Of a DNA stretch of 64,000 nt, positions 27,516 through 40,755 are shown one piece after another. Under the pieces are notes generated by a model, which ran no database searches, was not told the DNA's origin, and saw only the letters and a program-made list of their open reading frames with translations. Within the stretch, counting starts at the first letter, position 1, and each line of letters starts with the position of its first letter. The DNA comes from Salminus brasiliensis. Its lineage: Eukaryota; Chordata; Actinopteri; Characiformes; Bryconidae. The translations under genes and the position numbers were made by a program. The stretch is from NCBI RefSeq assembly GCF_030463535.1, contig NC_132900.1, forward strand, positions 32,409,403 to 32,473,402, given 5' to 3'.

Positions 27516-27745
27516 ATACTATATGTCCAAATGTCTGTGGACACCCCTTCTAATGAATGGATTCAGCTACTTCAAGTTGTCCTCAGTGCTGGACTCTCTG
27601 GAGCAGATCAACATCACCATGCTGCCTAATACAAGGCGTGGGCTAGAGGGGTATAAAGCCCCCCAGCATTGAGGAGCTGTGGAGCAGTGGAAAAGCTGTG
27701 TTCTCTGGAATGATGGTGGTGGAGCTCCATCCAGTCCTGAGGATA
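27516..27745. mobile_element. Non-autonomous DNA transposon copy, 3'-truncated
   Basis: Repeats the terminus 'ctatatgtccaaatgtctg' and the 'gctagaggggtataaagccc' and 'gaatgatggtggtggagctcc' blocks of the copy at 25745, with an internal deletion and no visible right end. Confidence 0.7.
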
Positions 27746-28518
27746 CATGTTTTTAATAACCCCTTACTGATAGGCTCCTAATCATGTGCTTGTCCAGGCC
27801 TTTATATTAGATGACCCCATGTTCCCATAAGAACTTTAGCACTTCAGGAGTTTTACATCTGCCTCCACATTTATAGCAGATTTCATCTGTATATTACAAA
27901 TCCATAAGATACAGAAGAAGCACAGTAAAACAGTGTATTGTAGAAATGCCACAGGAATAAAGTTCAATGGAATCAATGAGACAATAGCTCCCCCTATGTG
28001 CATGTGCTTGCAAGTAACTGTAAAAAAAAGACATCCCTCAGTTAAGTAAGCTGCAGAACACTGTGCACCACAGGATAAAGGCTCCTGACCAAATATAGTT
28101 CACAGATATCAGAAACAGGATGATTTTTCCATACAAACAGTTTTGGTAGTTAATATGTATAGAACTGTACTAATGGGGAAAGTAAATTACAGCATTTAAA
28201 AAGCGAATTGAATAAAAGTCCACATGGTAACTGTTGTATAGGATGCATAAGCCAAAGTGTGTCTGGGACTTTCTCTAAATACTCTGCTAACTATAGATCC
28301 CTTCTAGAAATGCAATGGACCCTGCGGCTTAAGCTGTGACCCCTATGTCTGGTGGCAGACCTCACTGACAGGGTTTGTGAAAGAAGCCACAGATCTCACC
28401 TACTACTTATCTATAGTTACAAGGGGACGTAGGAACCCACACTACTATCTTTTCTGTAGATATATCTGTAGATAAGGTTGTTTACATCTGAACTCCAGAG
28501 CGACGTCTGAGTTGCTGT

Positions 28519-28573
<55 letters not shown>

Positions 28574-28920
28574 TGCATATGTCTTAAGAATTAGGCCGGG
28601 TTATTATTTACACTGCTAGTGTAAATGGCATGATGTTAATATGTACATTTGAAAGCCAGACTGTTTTTGCTTGGTTAAATGGTTCCTCATGGAGAAAAAA
28701 AAGCTCCTGATTTTGGTTTCTCTAAAGAACCTTTCTAAATATATATATATATATAGTGTACCAAAAATGGTTTCACATTTCTTATTATATTAAAATGATA
28801 AAATAGTTATAAACAGGGATAAGAATTGCCTCATCATTTCCAATAATGTCCAGTAATGTTTCCTTTCAGGTTGGCTCAGAGCATCCCTAATTCTCATCAA
28901 TCCTGCATTTGTTAAAGATC
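27746..28920. other. Downstream flank of the GPCR gene with a (TC)n microsatellite
   Basis: Non-coding, AT-rich. Holds a (TC)n tract at about 28522-28569 and a short (AT)n at about 28738-28755. The last few hundred bases probably contain the 3' UTR of the minus-strand receptor gene, but I cannot pick the polyadenylation site. Confidence 0.45.
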
Positions 28921-28924
28921 TCAC

Positions 28925-29893
28925 TCAGGTTCGACTCATTACTGTCCTTGCAAGCTGCCTGAGCTTGTCCTGAATGAGCTCTTTAAATCTGTCGGTCATG
29001 AGGAAATAAAACACAGGGTTGATGACGCTGTGGGCGAACGCTAATGGCCGCGTCACTATGTACACCGCCTCGATGTAGTTTCTGGAACACGGGGATGACA
29101 TCTCAGAGAGCTGCGATGCTATCCTCACATTCCTCATCACGTGGATGGGAGTGTAGAGCACCAGGAACATGATGGCGGTGGCCCTCAGTATCTTCAGAGG
29201 CTTTTGGAAGGAGGTACCAAACACCTGCTCTTGAACCGTGAGCAGAGAAACCATCTTAAAGGATGATAAAAACAAACCCAGGAGAGGCAGGATGTATCCG
29301 GTGACGGTGAGCACCAGGCTGTAGATCAGAGTCCTGTTCACCTCACTGAGGCTTGCAAAGTCATTACACTTGCTCCAGCCATTGCGCTTCAAGTCCTCCA
29401 ACACGAAGATGATAAGTGGCATGACCTCAATGTTGACCCAGATCCAGGTCAAGAGGCTCACACAGAGGGAGCCTCTACAGGTCAGCAGGAAACGGTCGCG
29501 CTGGGGGTGACGCAACACCAGGAGCCGATCCACGCTCACCCACACCATGAAGAGGATGCTGGAGTACAAGTTCACGTGGAGGATGTAGCGGTTGGCCACG
29601 CAGAGCGCAGCTACGTACTGCTGTTGGCCATGGGCGTAGGTGTAGGACAGGTGGGGTAAGGTGCACAGGAAGACAAGGTCCGACACAGCCAGGTTAAACA
29701 GGTACACGTTGGTGGACTTCCAAGAAGGAAGGCAGAATAGGTAGCCCAGGACTACCACCAGGTTGCCAGTGATGCCAATGGCAAACTCCACAGCGTACAC
29801 TGGTGACAGATAGTATTTCCAAAGTGAGGGGATGACATCAGAGCAGTTGGACACCTGAAGCCAACAAGATCGTTGCATACGGTTACTGCACAT
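28925..29893 (-). CDS. sucnr1: Succinate receptor 1-like class A GPCR
   Basis: A 322-aa rhodopsin-family receptor in one open exon, close to the roughly 330 aa of human SUCNR1. Visible landmarks are an N-glycosylation sequon N16-C-S, GN in TM1 (43-44), NLAVSDL with D72 in TM2, DRL at 122-124 in place of DRY, and NPxxY at 292-296. Residues matching the succinate-binding set of human SUCNR1 (Arg99, His103, Arg252, Arg281) are present by motif alignment as R102 and H106 (in CVANRYILH), R254 (VMRNVRIAS) and R282 (VTRPLAF). The first ATG of the frame is at 29893; the open frame extends only two codons further. A good acceptor (cttcag) just before the VSNCS codons leaves open an upstream first coding exon. 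The known family couples through Gi/Gq at the plasma membrane and senses extracellular succinate. Assignment to sucnr1 over other fish paralogues is inference. Confidence 0.9.
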   Translation of the reverse strand: MCSNRMQRSCWLQVSNCSDVIPSLWKYYLSPVYAVEFAIGITGNLVVVLGYLFCLPSWKSTNVYLFNLAVSDLVFLCTLPHLSYTYAHGQQQYVAALCVANRYILHVNLYSSILFMVWVSVDRLLVLRHPQRDRFLLTCRGSLCVSLLTWIWVNIEVMPLIIFVLEDLKRNGWSKCNDFASLSEVNRTLIYSLVLTVTGYILPLLGLFLSSFKMVSLLTVQEQVFGTSFQKPLKILRATAIMFLVLYTPIHVMRNVRIASQLSEMSSPCSRNYIEAVYIVTRPLAFAHSVINPVFYFLMTDRFKELIQDKLRQLARTVMSRT

Positions 29894-29899
29894 AATCAC

Positions 29900-32892
29900 T
29901 GGACATCTAATCAGTGTGTTGACATGGGCCTGGGCCCGGGCCTACCCCGATTGGTCCCAGGCCTACACTGTAAAAAAACTGAAGCAGGCCAACTCAAAAT
30001 GATGAACTGATTACTACATGTAGGCAATCGTTAATCCGTTTCAGCTGCAGATCATTTACTAATGTTTTTGAGGCTCAACAATGAAATTTAAAGCTAAAAA
30101 CTTCTGAAGCACGTAAACGATCTGTAATCAGTTACTGCATCATTTTCAGCTGGTCTGGTCTGTACTCACCTTGTTAGGAGAGTGAAATGTGCTTTGTTTT
30201 CTTTAACTGACGTCATCCTGAGTAAATATGACCTCTCCAAATCATTATGCTTTCAGGCTCGTTCCTGAATGTGTGAGTTTTAGTCCCGTTCAAAGCTCGG
30301 TCTTATTTTCTCGACCCTCCAATCACTGACTAGCAGTTGATGCTATCTACCTCTGCCTCCGTCCTTCAGCTCTTCACGAGGGCACCTGTGTTTGAATTTG
30401 GAGCCACAGCTGGTACCAGGATGTAGCTGGAGACCTTTAGTTAGAATCGTGTTTAACTTTAACCCTTTAACGCCAATACTTCTGTTTTCAGGACTTCCGC
30501 CACATCAGTGTGATTATCAATAATGAATTGTCTTTAATTATTAGTTAATAACACATATACAGACAACAGAAATATGGTACATACATGTTTGCTGCCCCTT
30601 GTGGATTATCCCTGCACTGCTGAATGCGTGCTGATCTAGTGCTGGGGTGACCCATTTATGTTTGGGTTTTTCAGAAAAGAGGACACTGGGGTATTTACAT
30701 GGGTATTTCAGGAGATTTTGTGGCTGGGGAGTTTCCAGTAGGCCTAAGTTGTAGGAGCATGGCTGTGTGTGTGTGTGTGTGTGTGTGAGGGTGAAAATAT
30801 ATCTTAAACCCTGCAACAAACCAATAAATAGCCTTCATAGCCTGGATGACCCAATCAGCTCCTTTCAGTTCAACCGACAATGTAGGCCTACTGGAAACCC
30901 CCCAGCCAACTACAGTGGATACCCGAGTGCCCCGAGTGTCCTGACAATAAAAATATGGTCACCTCAGCATTGTGATCAGATGTTTTTAAGATGATCAGCA
31001 CACATTCAGCCAGGTGGTTCCACACTTTGGACTGACGTTCTAGACTGGGAATGGATAAACTGCTGAAACTGCTCTGATAAAAAGTTCAGCTTAGTCTCAG
31101 AAAGTTCACCAAACTCACAGCTTTTACTTCTGCATTTCATCTACAGTACAGCTTCAGCGGAGCTCGTCTGAATGCTCTTCTACCTCTGCCTGAATGGTAC
31201 TCAAACCGGGCCTACTACAGCGCTGGTCATGCAGGATCCAAACGTATGACCTGTTACACTTATGAACATATACAGAATATATAAACAAGTTAATCTGATG
31301 AACAGACTGAACTTCACTTCTGTTTTAGTTAAGCTCAACTCAAACTGAATATTGAAATAATTGAGAAATGATTGACGAGTTTTACTTTAAATGAATTGTG
31401 ATTTAGTGATTTCATTTACATCAGTTTTTTTAGATCAGCACTGGGATTAATGTAAAGCATCCAGCACATTCTGGCTCCTCTGTGGTTTTACTGTCCTGTG
31501 TAGTTATCAGTATAACCACGGATCACAGCCTGAGCTGCAGTTCATCTTGGGGTGATGACCCAGGATCTGATAAACTGGGTTGTGAATTTTGTCTTTATCT
31601 GTATTCACACAAGTTCCCTTAGGATTTCCTGTTTGTGATATTTCCTAAAGCAGAAGCTCGTGTTTAAACAACCACAAGTCAGAGCTGAAGAGGACTGCTA
31701 GCATTCAGTAACTCTGCACAGCAGCATCAGCATTTCCAACTCAACCATTCCTGTAAGTGAAGAATTTCTAAAAGCCTGAATCATTCAGTTGAGTCAAACT
31801 CTTGTGTCTTGTTGTCTGGATGACCAGAAAACCAAACTTCCGGTTGCACAGTGGGATGGCTGTGGTTGTGGACGTGTGAACTTGAAACCTCCTGTTTCAG
31901 CTTATAAATAAATAAATAAATAAATGCTGTGAATAATTACACTTTATCTGAAAGTTTTCATTATTATAGAATTAATATACTGAAACACATCATAAAACGT
32001 GGTATAACTACAGAAAAAAAACAATTTCAATTTAAAAATAAAAACGAATCAATATCTAGTTAGTTAACAGTTATGTCACCCCAGTTCAGACATTCTGTCA
32101 TTTATAAATGTTCAAATTTAGACATTTATTCAGACAATTATATACTATTTAAAATGTTACTAAAATATTCTAATCACATGTGCTTTATTACATTAGCTGA
32201 ATGAGTACGCTCATATATATATATATATATATATAGAAAAGGTTTGGGCAAACCTGTTTTAATGATTTTGTTTATTTGAGTGAGTTATTAAATCCTCTAC
32301 AGGAAACAAATATACATGTTATATTCAGTAAATAAACAGTAATTATGCTTTATGTACAGAAGTGTGCTCCCTGTAGCAGATTTTCTAACTTATTTTCACT
32401 AACAAATTCAATAGAAAATCAATAACCCATATTAATCGAACATGTGTGGCAAGGCTGTAGGACGTATGGGTGTACGTTCCTGAAAATGTAAATGGCACTT
32501 CAGCTGTTGTGCTGTGAGCTATAATGTGCCTAAAGCAGTTATAGTGAAGCCTTGTAAATTATTGATTAGCAGATTAGAAATATTCCCATACTTACCATTG
32601 TGTCGTTTAAACAGTTGTGTTGTGAAGAATAAGCTTAGCAGAGAGAGACTGCAGCCGAAAACCCGGCACGGTTAACAATTAACCCACATTTAAGCAAAAC
32701 CTCTTTCCAATAAACCATACAGTCCTATCACACAGTGATCCTCTCTCTCTCTGTGTCTCTCTGTCTCTCTCTTTATCTTTTTATTTCCTGCTTGTTTTGG
32801 TCAGTGCTTAGACATCTGTGGGAGGCAACTATAGTTCTATAGAAGACCTATCATGGCGAGGTGGGACAGGCTTTATGAGCACGAGAGGCAAA
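29900..32892. other. Intergenic between sucnr1 and nipsnap2, no gene recognised
   Basis: Includes the likely promoter side of the minus-strand receptor. Microsatellites: (TG)n at about 30767-30787, (AAAT)n at about 31906-31925 and (AT)n at about 32213-32236. No protein-coding signal is visible in six frames. Confidence 0.5.
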
Positions 32893-33150
32893 TAGTCAAG
32901 TCAAGTCAAGTCAAATTTATTTGTAGAGCTTTTTACAACTGTTGTCGTCACAAAGCAGCTTTACATAATTAGTACTTAATAAAGGACAGAGACAGAGAAG
33001 AAAGAAGAAATAACATGAAGGGTCAAAGACCCCCGTAAGCAAGTCAATGCCGACAGTGGCAAGGAAAAACTCCCTCAGAGCTGGAGGAAGAAACCTTGGG
33101 AGGAACCAAGACTCACAAGGGGGACCCATCCTCCTCTGGCCAGACTATTT
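32893..33150. repeat. Interspersed teleost repeat (TTTATTTGTAGAGC type)
   Basis: Starts with (AGTCA)n and 'caaatttatttgtagagctttttacaac', then 'cacaaagcagctttacat', 'aaggaaaaactccct', 'gaaaccttgggaggaacca' and 'gggacccatcctcctctgg'. I recognise this ordered set as a widespread fish dispersed repeat. The plus-strand frame inside (33047-33241) is repeat sequence. The class is not established here. Confidence 0.75.
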
Positions 33151-34140
33151 AAACATTAATGATAAAAATTACCAAACCAGGTACAACAGAAAGTTGATAG
33201 TGGTGATATTAATTGTGTCAGACAGACACGAGTCCATCTAGGTTTCAGCACGGCCACCAAACAGGCAGCAGCGGCAGGCGGGTGAGCCATGGGTGGTGGT
33301 GGGTGGTGGGTGGGGGGACCCACTGGCCGGACTGGTAGGTGGCAGCTGGTTAGACGCTGGTAGAGGGGACCTCAGCGGGCAATCTTCCAGCAGGTTGGGC
33401 TGGGTGGCCATTTAATACAGGACCGCCATATTTAGATCCAAAAATGAAAAACATGGATATAATTAGAACTATACAATTGTAACAGTCAAACCTTTTTTTA
33501 GATTTTTACTGTAGTTTTGACTAATATAACCAAGCAAATGAAGCAGTGCACTCTTGCACTCTGTGAAAACAGCTAGTTGGTTTAAACTAAAAGAAAAATG
33601 CCATAATATTCATAACAAGACTTCTTATTATATATAACTAATTTAATTCAATTATGGAAGCACAGTCAGTTTCCAGAGATCATTAGACCTGAACTGAGAG
33701 TCTCTTCAATTTACCAAATGACCAAAAAGCTTCCATATTTATATGAATGTTTATTTCAGGTCTCGAGGGTTTCCTGCGGCAGCTCGGCCTGAGAGAGCAA
33801 CATATAGCTTAGGGCCGAGGCTGGAGTGGGTGGCAGGACTAGGCCGGTTTAAGGAGGCATTCAGCCCTAAATAAATGTACAGTAATATTTTCAGTACATT
33901 TCTTTCTCTCATGTCTTTAACATCAAATTAAACACGAGGGTGCTCGAGCCTGGGGAGTCTAATCTAAACTACTACTGAAAATAATAATAAAGAGAATAAA
34001 GAGGGATACAGAGTAAACAGGGGTGACGTCTGACTCAATGAATCGTTGAATTGGGAGTTCGATTCATTCAAACGTGTTTAAAAAACGACAGTTGGAAAGA
34101 ATCGGTTCGTGAACACTGAATCGAGCCACGCCTCCCATCT
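33151..34140. other. Upstream flank of nipsnap2
   Basis: Non-coding. Contains a guanine-rich block at about 33290-33317 (several GGG/GGTGG runs) that fits a G-quadruplex pattern. The last 100 bases become rich in CG dinucleotides and probably contain the nipsnap2 promoter. Confidence 0.4.
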
Positions 34141-34232
34141 GTAGCGCAGAAGCGCAGCGGCCTCTGGTGGCAGAAGTGCGCGTTACACGCTTAACCCTTT
34201 CCTCTCCAGCGCGCCGTCCAGTGCAGCGGAAG

Positions 34233-37200
34233 ATGGCGACTAGAGTCCTTCATCGCTCCTTCTGCGGCCTGAATGAGGCGAAAACCCGGTCCAGGATAAC
34301 AGGACAGGTCGCCACGTTTAGCAGGTCTGACCATTTTCTCTGTAGTATCTGCGCTGTGATGTGAACGCGACGCTTCGTCGGAGGTAGACCGGATAACGGA
34401 GCCTGGAGCCCTGCAGCCCTGCAGCCCTGCAGCGGTGCCCCAAGTTCTGAGCAGTGTAAAACCGAACCCGGCTCAGTACCAGACACCTCCACACACTGTA
34501 CAGTTCGGGACTGTTGTCTTACAGAGGGGATAACGCAGGCAGAGCTGAGTGAGCCATGATAAAGCAGGTTATCACAGTAGATGGGCCAAGGTCATGACTA
34601 CTTCCTGTATATGGCTGATTTAGGGAGGGATGGTGAGGGATGGTGAGGGGGGTGATCTGGCCTGGGTTCTGGCTTCTGCTGACAAGATAAGATCTCCTGC
34701 ACCCTGCATGCTCCTACCCCTGCCCTGAGCTGAGTCTGATAAATGAAGCTGGGCGGGACACTGTCGTCCCTGTTTTTGGGCTCATTTAGGGTCAGATGAC
34801 CCCACTGTGTAAGCAGTCTTGGCCTTGGCCGGGGTTCTAGCCTGACCCCTTCTAACGTCCCGTTTCAGGAGCCTGCCGTCAGCGAACAGGGAGCGAGAAG
34901 AGAGCTGGTTCAAGTCTCTGTTTGTGCGCAAAGTGGACCCCAGAAAGGACGCCCACTCTCACCTGCTTGCGAAGAAAGAGGAGAGCAACCTCTATAAAAT
35001 CCAGTGTAAGTAAAGTTCGGCGGGCGGTGCGTTCCTGCTGTTCTGGAGTTCCTCTTATTCATTATTCCTGCTGCTTTCATTTCAGTTCACAATGTGAAAC
35101 CGGAGTGTCTGGATTCCTACAACAAACTCTGGTAAGGACACTACCCCCCCACCCCCCTCCCAAACCCCCTCCAGTATAATGCAAGATTTATTGGTGATTA
35201 ACTACACTCCAGTTTGCCTTTTTTCTTTGATCAGTTTCTTAATGAAGAGCTGTTTTGAGCCCTTCGGGCTGAACTGATTTGCCAGCTGTAGTCTCTGAGG
35301 TGCTGAAATGTCCTCAGTTCTATTTCTGGGAGGAGATTGGCAGGAGACAGACCTTAACATGTGCTGAGCTCCATTCCTGAGGTGGCTGCCCTCTGTTTGC
35401 TCCACCCTTTCATAGAAGTCTTACCGAACAGTAGACGAGTGTTAAACAGTGAAGGCCCGTGTTCTGGACGTTGCTTAAGTGGGAATGGTTTTCCCTTTTT
35501 CAGAACTTTCTAATTGACTTACAAACTCACTGAGAGTCAACGAGACGAGAACTGTAACATACATAAAGAGTAGTTACATAAAGAAATGTAATGACTCCTG
35601 TGCAGGGCAGTGATCGGAATCAGACAACATTCATAACCACTTCATCTAATTAATTCAAGCAGCTTTTACAGGCATGCAGGTCTAATCAACACCACTGTGA
35701 TCAATTCTGACTCAGAACGTTTCTGAAGAATGAAGCATTTGATCAGAGCGCTACAAAAGACTTCATAAACATCATAACCATTTCATTATGTATCTGTTTA
35801 ATTAGGGCTATTCAGTGTCAAAAGTGATTCATCACTTATAAATTATTTTTAATTTGAGTTTTTCGTGTAAAGAAAAAAAATCAGCAATTTATTTATAGAA
35901 TTTATACAAATTCTTTTACATGAGATGTTTGAGAACTTTATTCCATGTAATTTAAACCGTTTCTGTTGGTTAATTTGCAGTAGAGTGTTCACACAGAGTA
36001 AAGATCCAATGAAGTCTCCTAAATAAATAAATAAATACAATCTTTAGATTTTGAACCCATTCAGCCTTTAATACTGATATGTAGCTACTGTTGACGTTTA
36101 GAAGCTCCGTCATAACTGCTGTATTTTATTACCTCTCTGCTCCACAGTGAGGGTGTGTTGCCTTCTATCCACGCTGATAAATACTACCCCTGTGAACTGG
36201 TGGGCACGTGGAACACCTGGTATGGAGAACAGGATCAGGCTGGTAGGACCCCACAGTAAAACACCTCACGCTTTCATCCCCTGCTCAGCAAATGGCAAGG
36301 CAGAAATGGATATAAGCCCAAGTTTTTTTTTCCATATAGAGTTCTTATCTTATATGAAGGTACATATTTAGTTGGATGCTTATTAACCAAACCTGATATG
36401 AATGAATTCCTGTTTACAGTCCACATATTCCAACTATATATTTGGAGTTCAGAAGTGTGAGCTAGTGCAAAAGTCTAGGGCTGCACGATATTGGAAAAAA
36501 ATGACATTGCAGTATATACATTTTGAATATATATATATGGTGTACAGGAATTTTCACCAGATTTCAGCAAACGTGATCTAACATATGATATAATAATGTA
36601 CTCTGGATATCCAGGATCGGACTAAAATAGTTGTGACATGCATGCACACATTGCAATGCTGAAAGGACATATTGTGCAGCTCTACAAAAAACACTGAATA
36701 GCGTCTTCCTTTGTGTACAGTGCATCTCTGGAGGTACAGGGGAGGGTACCCTGCCCTGACCGAAGTCATGAATAAGCTGAGAAATAATAAGGTAGACGAC
36801 CCCTTGGTTTGTTCCTGTTTTGCACAGTTTAGTTCTAAGATCTCACACATTACAGAAAGCTCCTTTTAAAAGTAGATGAGAATGCATACATGCGATTTAT
36901 ACGGCTTATACCTGTAGAAGACCACTGGACACTGTCCTACAGTCGTATGCTGGTTTACATCGTAGTGTTTAGTTGCAGAGATTAGCTGTGCTGTGTCTAC
37001 TGTATTCTCAGCGCTATAGTGAAGACACCAGTGTTACAACTTTTACATTCACAGCATTAAATCCCCAGAGCTCTTACAGGTGAATCCTGTAGGAGAATGT
37101 AGAGTTAGACTTATTGGTGAAGAGTGGTGTGTGTGCGTGTGTGTGCTCGCTGGGCCACAGATTTGACAGACTGAGGGTGGTGTTACCCACTACACCTTCC

Positions 37201-39324
37201 GGTGCGGTTCATTTGGTTCTAAAGCCTCTGTCTCTGTACAGGAATTTATGGAGTACAGGAAGGAACGGGGGAAGATGCTGCTCTCTCGCCGTAATCAGCT
37301 GCTGCTGGAGTTTAGCTTTTGGAACGAGCCAGTTCCACGACCGGGACCAAACATCTACGAGCTCAGATCGTACCAGCTGAGAGTGAGTGTTCCTTCCACA
37401 CAGCTCACATGATGCTCACATCCCCACCAGTGCTGAATCTGACACTGACATTTCCAGTGTAAAAATCCAGTTCTTCTCAAATTAATTCTAAATCTCCACC
37501 ACTGGAAAACATAAAAATCTGACCCTGAGCCTTTCTCTGGAATGAAGCATTGCATCATTATATATATATATAATCTCCAACCATTTAAATGTACATACAT
37601 CCTGTTTATTCCTCATTTTAAATTAAAATCAGTGTCAAAGGTGAATCATCATTAAAACATTATTATGATGGGAAGATGATCTATCCTTTAATAGAACACC
37701 TTCCATAACATTGACATTTTCCAGCTGAGCAGCAATTCAGCATTGTTCAACATCCAGTGTGAAGCCGTCCCAGAAGAGTACAGGCTGTTACTGCAGGGAA
37801 GGAAGGGTGTTCCTGTCTCTAATAACATTGGTTTGAGAAAAGGACTGGATGAGCAGGTTTATGGACATAAAGTGAAACTTCATGTAATTATAAATGTTAG
37901 ACTTAAGGACGCATTCATGTTAATTTGATAGAAATGAAGCGACGGCTCTTTGTAGGGTTTCAGCTCTATTGTCTTCATGACGATGGCATGCGTTTTTGTC
38001 TCCTGCATGATCCACCCTTGGCACCGCTGTACCTATTGACTAGCATTCCAGTCATTGTGTGCATTTGGGTTTTATTGCACAAGGCGTCGCTCACACTGTA
38101 ATGATTTGGGGGAAGGGGAACGTGTGTGTGTGTGTGTGTGTGTGTGGAATGCAGTCTTGTAACTGTATAATCTCTGCTTTGCAGCCAGGGACAATGATTG
38201 AGTGGGGTAATTACTGGTAAGGCGGCCTATATTTGTTATTTTTATATATTTATATGTTATTTTAGTTTTTTGTCATGCTCCTTATTGCTCATTGGTTTAT
38301 TAATATGCGATGGAAATGAGTGATCTGTGTAAAGCTGCTGCCGTAAGTTTACTGTCATGCGTGCTCTGGCTTGTTCAGGGCTCGAGCTATTCGCTATCGG
38401 CAGCATAATCGCGAGGCAGTTGGAGGATTCTTCTCTCAAATTGGAAGTCTTTACATGGTCCATCACCTCTGGGGTAAGAACTGTCAGTAAAGTATACTGC
38501 ATACAGGGGCTGGATGATATGGTAAAAATATTATATCAAGATCATAATAGACATTTTCATGATACACAATATTTATCACCCAGACAAAAAACTTGCAGAC
38601 ATTTTTTTAAGAAACTGCTGTCCAATTACAATTCCATCTCTTTTATGCTGCACTCCAAGTTCAGCAGGACATAGTTTTATTTGTCACAGTTAGCAGTGGA
38701 ATGCTGTGTTTGGGATGATGTGTGTTCATGTATTATGTATGTATGTTAAGTTACCATTTTGGAGATACGAGGGACTGCGTTGATGGACACTTTAATTTCA
38801 GCACATTTATCATTTTGGAAAAACAGCAGAGACAGATTGTGTGAAACAGGCCTCAGTAAACTCCATATCCAAGAATTAATATTAATAACAAATCATTTAT
38901 TTAACAGTGGTGCATTATCAAAAACAATAAAACTTGGTGTGGCTTTAGTCCTTCTACTGTCGAGTTTATTCAGTTGGAAGTTGGAAGTACTTGTTGCTTA
39001 TTGTCCATTTCTTTCAGCATATAAAGACCTACAGTCAAGAGAGGCCACTAGAAACGCAGCCTGGCAGCACGAGGGGTGGAATGAAGCGGTCTACTACACA
39101 GGTGAGCTCACCTTCCCACATCTTGTATTTAAATACAGAATTCAGGTTCATTTAATAGATCTCAATTTAGAAAAGGTGATGACAAAATGTCACGATGTTG
39201 TAATGTGAATACTTTCCATTATTAAAACGGCTAATTATCAACTTTCTTCCTGCTCTAAGTGCCCCTTATTCAGCACATGGACTCCAGGATAATGATTCCA
39301 CTGAAAACCTCACCATTGCAGTAA
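34233..39324 (+). CDS. nipsnap2: NipSnap homolog 2 (mitochondrial, ten coding exons)
   Basis: Coding exons: 34233-34324, 34869-35005, 35086-35131, 36148-36242, 36721-36791, 37242-37382, 38185-38216, 38379-38473, 39018-39101 and 39260-39324. All junctions are GT-AG and the phases join without a shift, giving 285 aa against 286 for human NIPSNAP2. The start ATG begins an Arg-rich, acid-poor leader ([10 protein letters not shown]) fitting a mitochondrial presequence. Diagnostic stretches are [70 protein letters not shown] and the C-terminus [18 protein letters not shown] proteins carry two dimeric alpha/beta-barrel domains and are known mitochondrial proteins that recruit autophagy factors to damaged mitochondria. 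The gene is head-to-head with sucnr1 and converges with psph. AATAAA signals at 40300 and 40476 are candidates for the 3' end. Confidence 0.96.
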
Positions 39325-40755
39325 TACTTCATCGTATCCCAGCAAGCTGCAAACTGGAAGTTTGACGGCGGCACAGCATCAGATAACTCTCACTGCCGTG
39401 TTTTAATCCACCGTGATGGAACCCATTCCATAAAACAATGATTATTTTAATCCAAAAAAAACATTAAAACGTTGTACAACAAAACTATGACAAAGTGACT
39501 GAGAGCTCTGAAGGAAACGGTGTCCGAGTATAAACTCTGTAAGAAAGGTTTGCTTCTCATCTGGCAAGACTGCTGCAGTTACGTCACGCTGACCGCGTCA
39601 CTGCTCACTTCCACCTGCCATAAGCAAACAGTCTTCACATGATCTGAAGCTTAGTGGGTCAGAGCCTCTGAATAACGTCCAAATTACATTCATTTAATTA
39701 AAGACACACGGGTGCTTGATCATGTGTGATGTCAGTTCTGCAACTGGTTAGAAGTGTTGCCTAGATCTGCTGGAAGGGAGTAATGGACAGCTGTATTTCT
39801 GTGGGGTGGGGTCATTACTTTTGGAATGTGCTTGATGTTAACATTGGCTTCTTTATTAATTTCTTTTTTTGTGTGTGTGTAAATAGAAAATTAATGTCTA
39901 AATTAAAATCTCTGAGTGGTACAAGAACATTTGCAGATGGGCCGCACAATGAAACTAAACCCAGTTCCTTTTCCTCAGATCTACACGCACAAATATGAAA
40001 ACAAACATGTACTGTACGTAAGACAACTGTACCTTTACGCATAAAAAACCTGGATCAGTCCTGCAGAGTTTCTAAACAGCTGTAAAAAGACCGCTTGTAC
40101 TTCAGTCAGTTTCTGTGTTTGATAGTCATACAAATGTAAGTTAATGGTATTTATTCTCCTGCTTCGGTGTTATATTGAACCTCAGTCCTGCTTTTCTCCG
40201 GAATGACAGTCAGTGTTTATTTTGTGGCATGTTCAGTCTTCTTCACTGAATGAACGAGTCAGAACCAGCGTTCTGTCCAAACATGAAGTGAAGCTCTACA
40301 ATAAACCAGAACTGAAGCATTCTGTTCCGCCCATGTGTGACTGATGTGCTTTCATATTAAATCAACAACCTCAAAATAGCTTAGAATATATATTTTAATA
40401 TTTCTACAAGTATATTTCTAAGTACCAAAATGAAAAAGGCTCCTTAAGATATGCACATTGCACATATTGTTGTAAAATAAAAAGAAAATTACAATAATTT
40501 TAGTAAAACATCTACTAAAGCATCGCCTTTATAAAATGCTGAACAGGACACTGAAACTAAACGATTGTGCGACTTCAGTTACATCACATTAGTTATTGAA
40601 TAGATTAGCAGTCTAGCAGGTGCCTTCTATTCCTTGTAAACACTGTAGTGTACTTTAATGCTTCTTATGACGGAGATATTAAAATGAGAAAATTTGTGCA
40701 ATTAGTAAAAATTAGCAGAAAGGCACAAAGCTGGTAATGATCAAACAAAAAGTCA

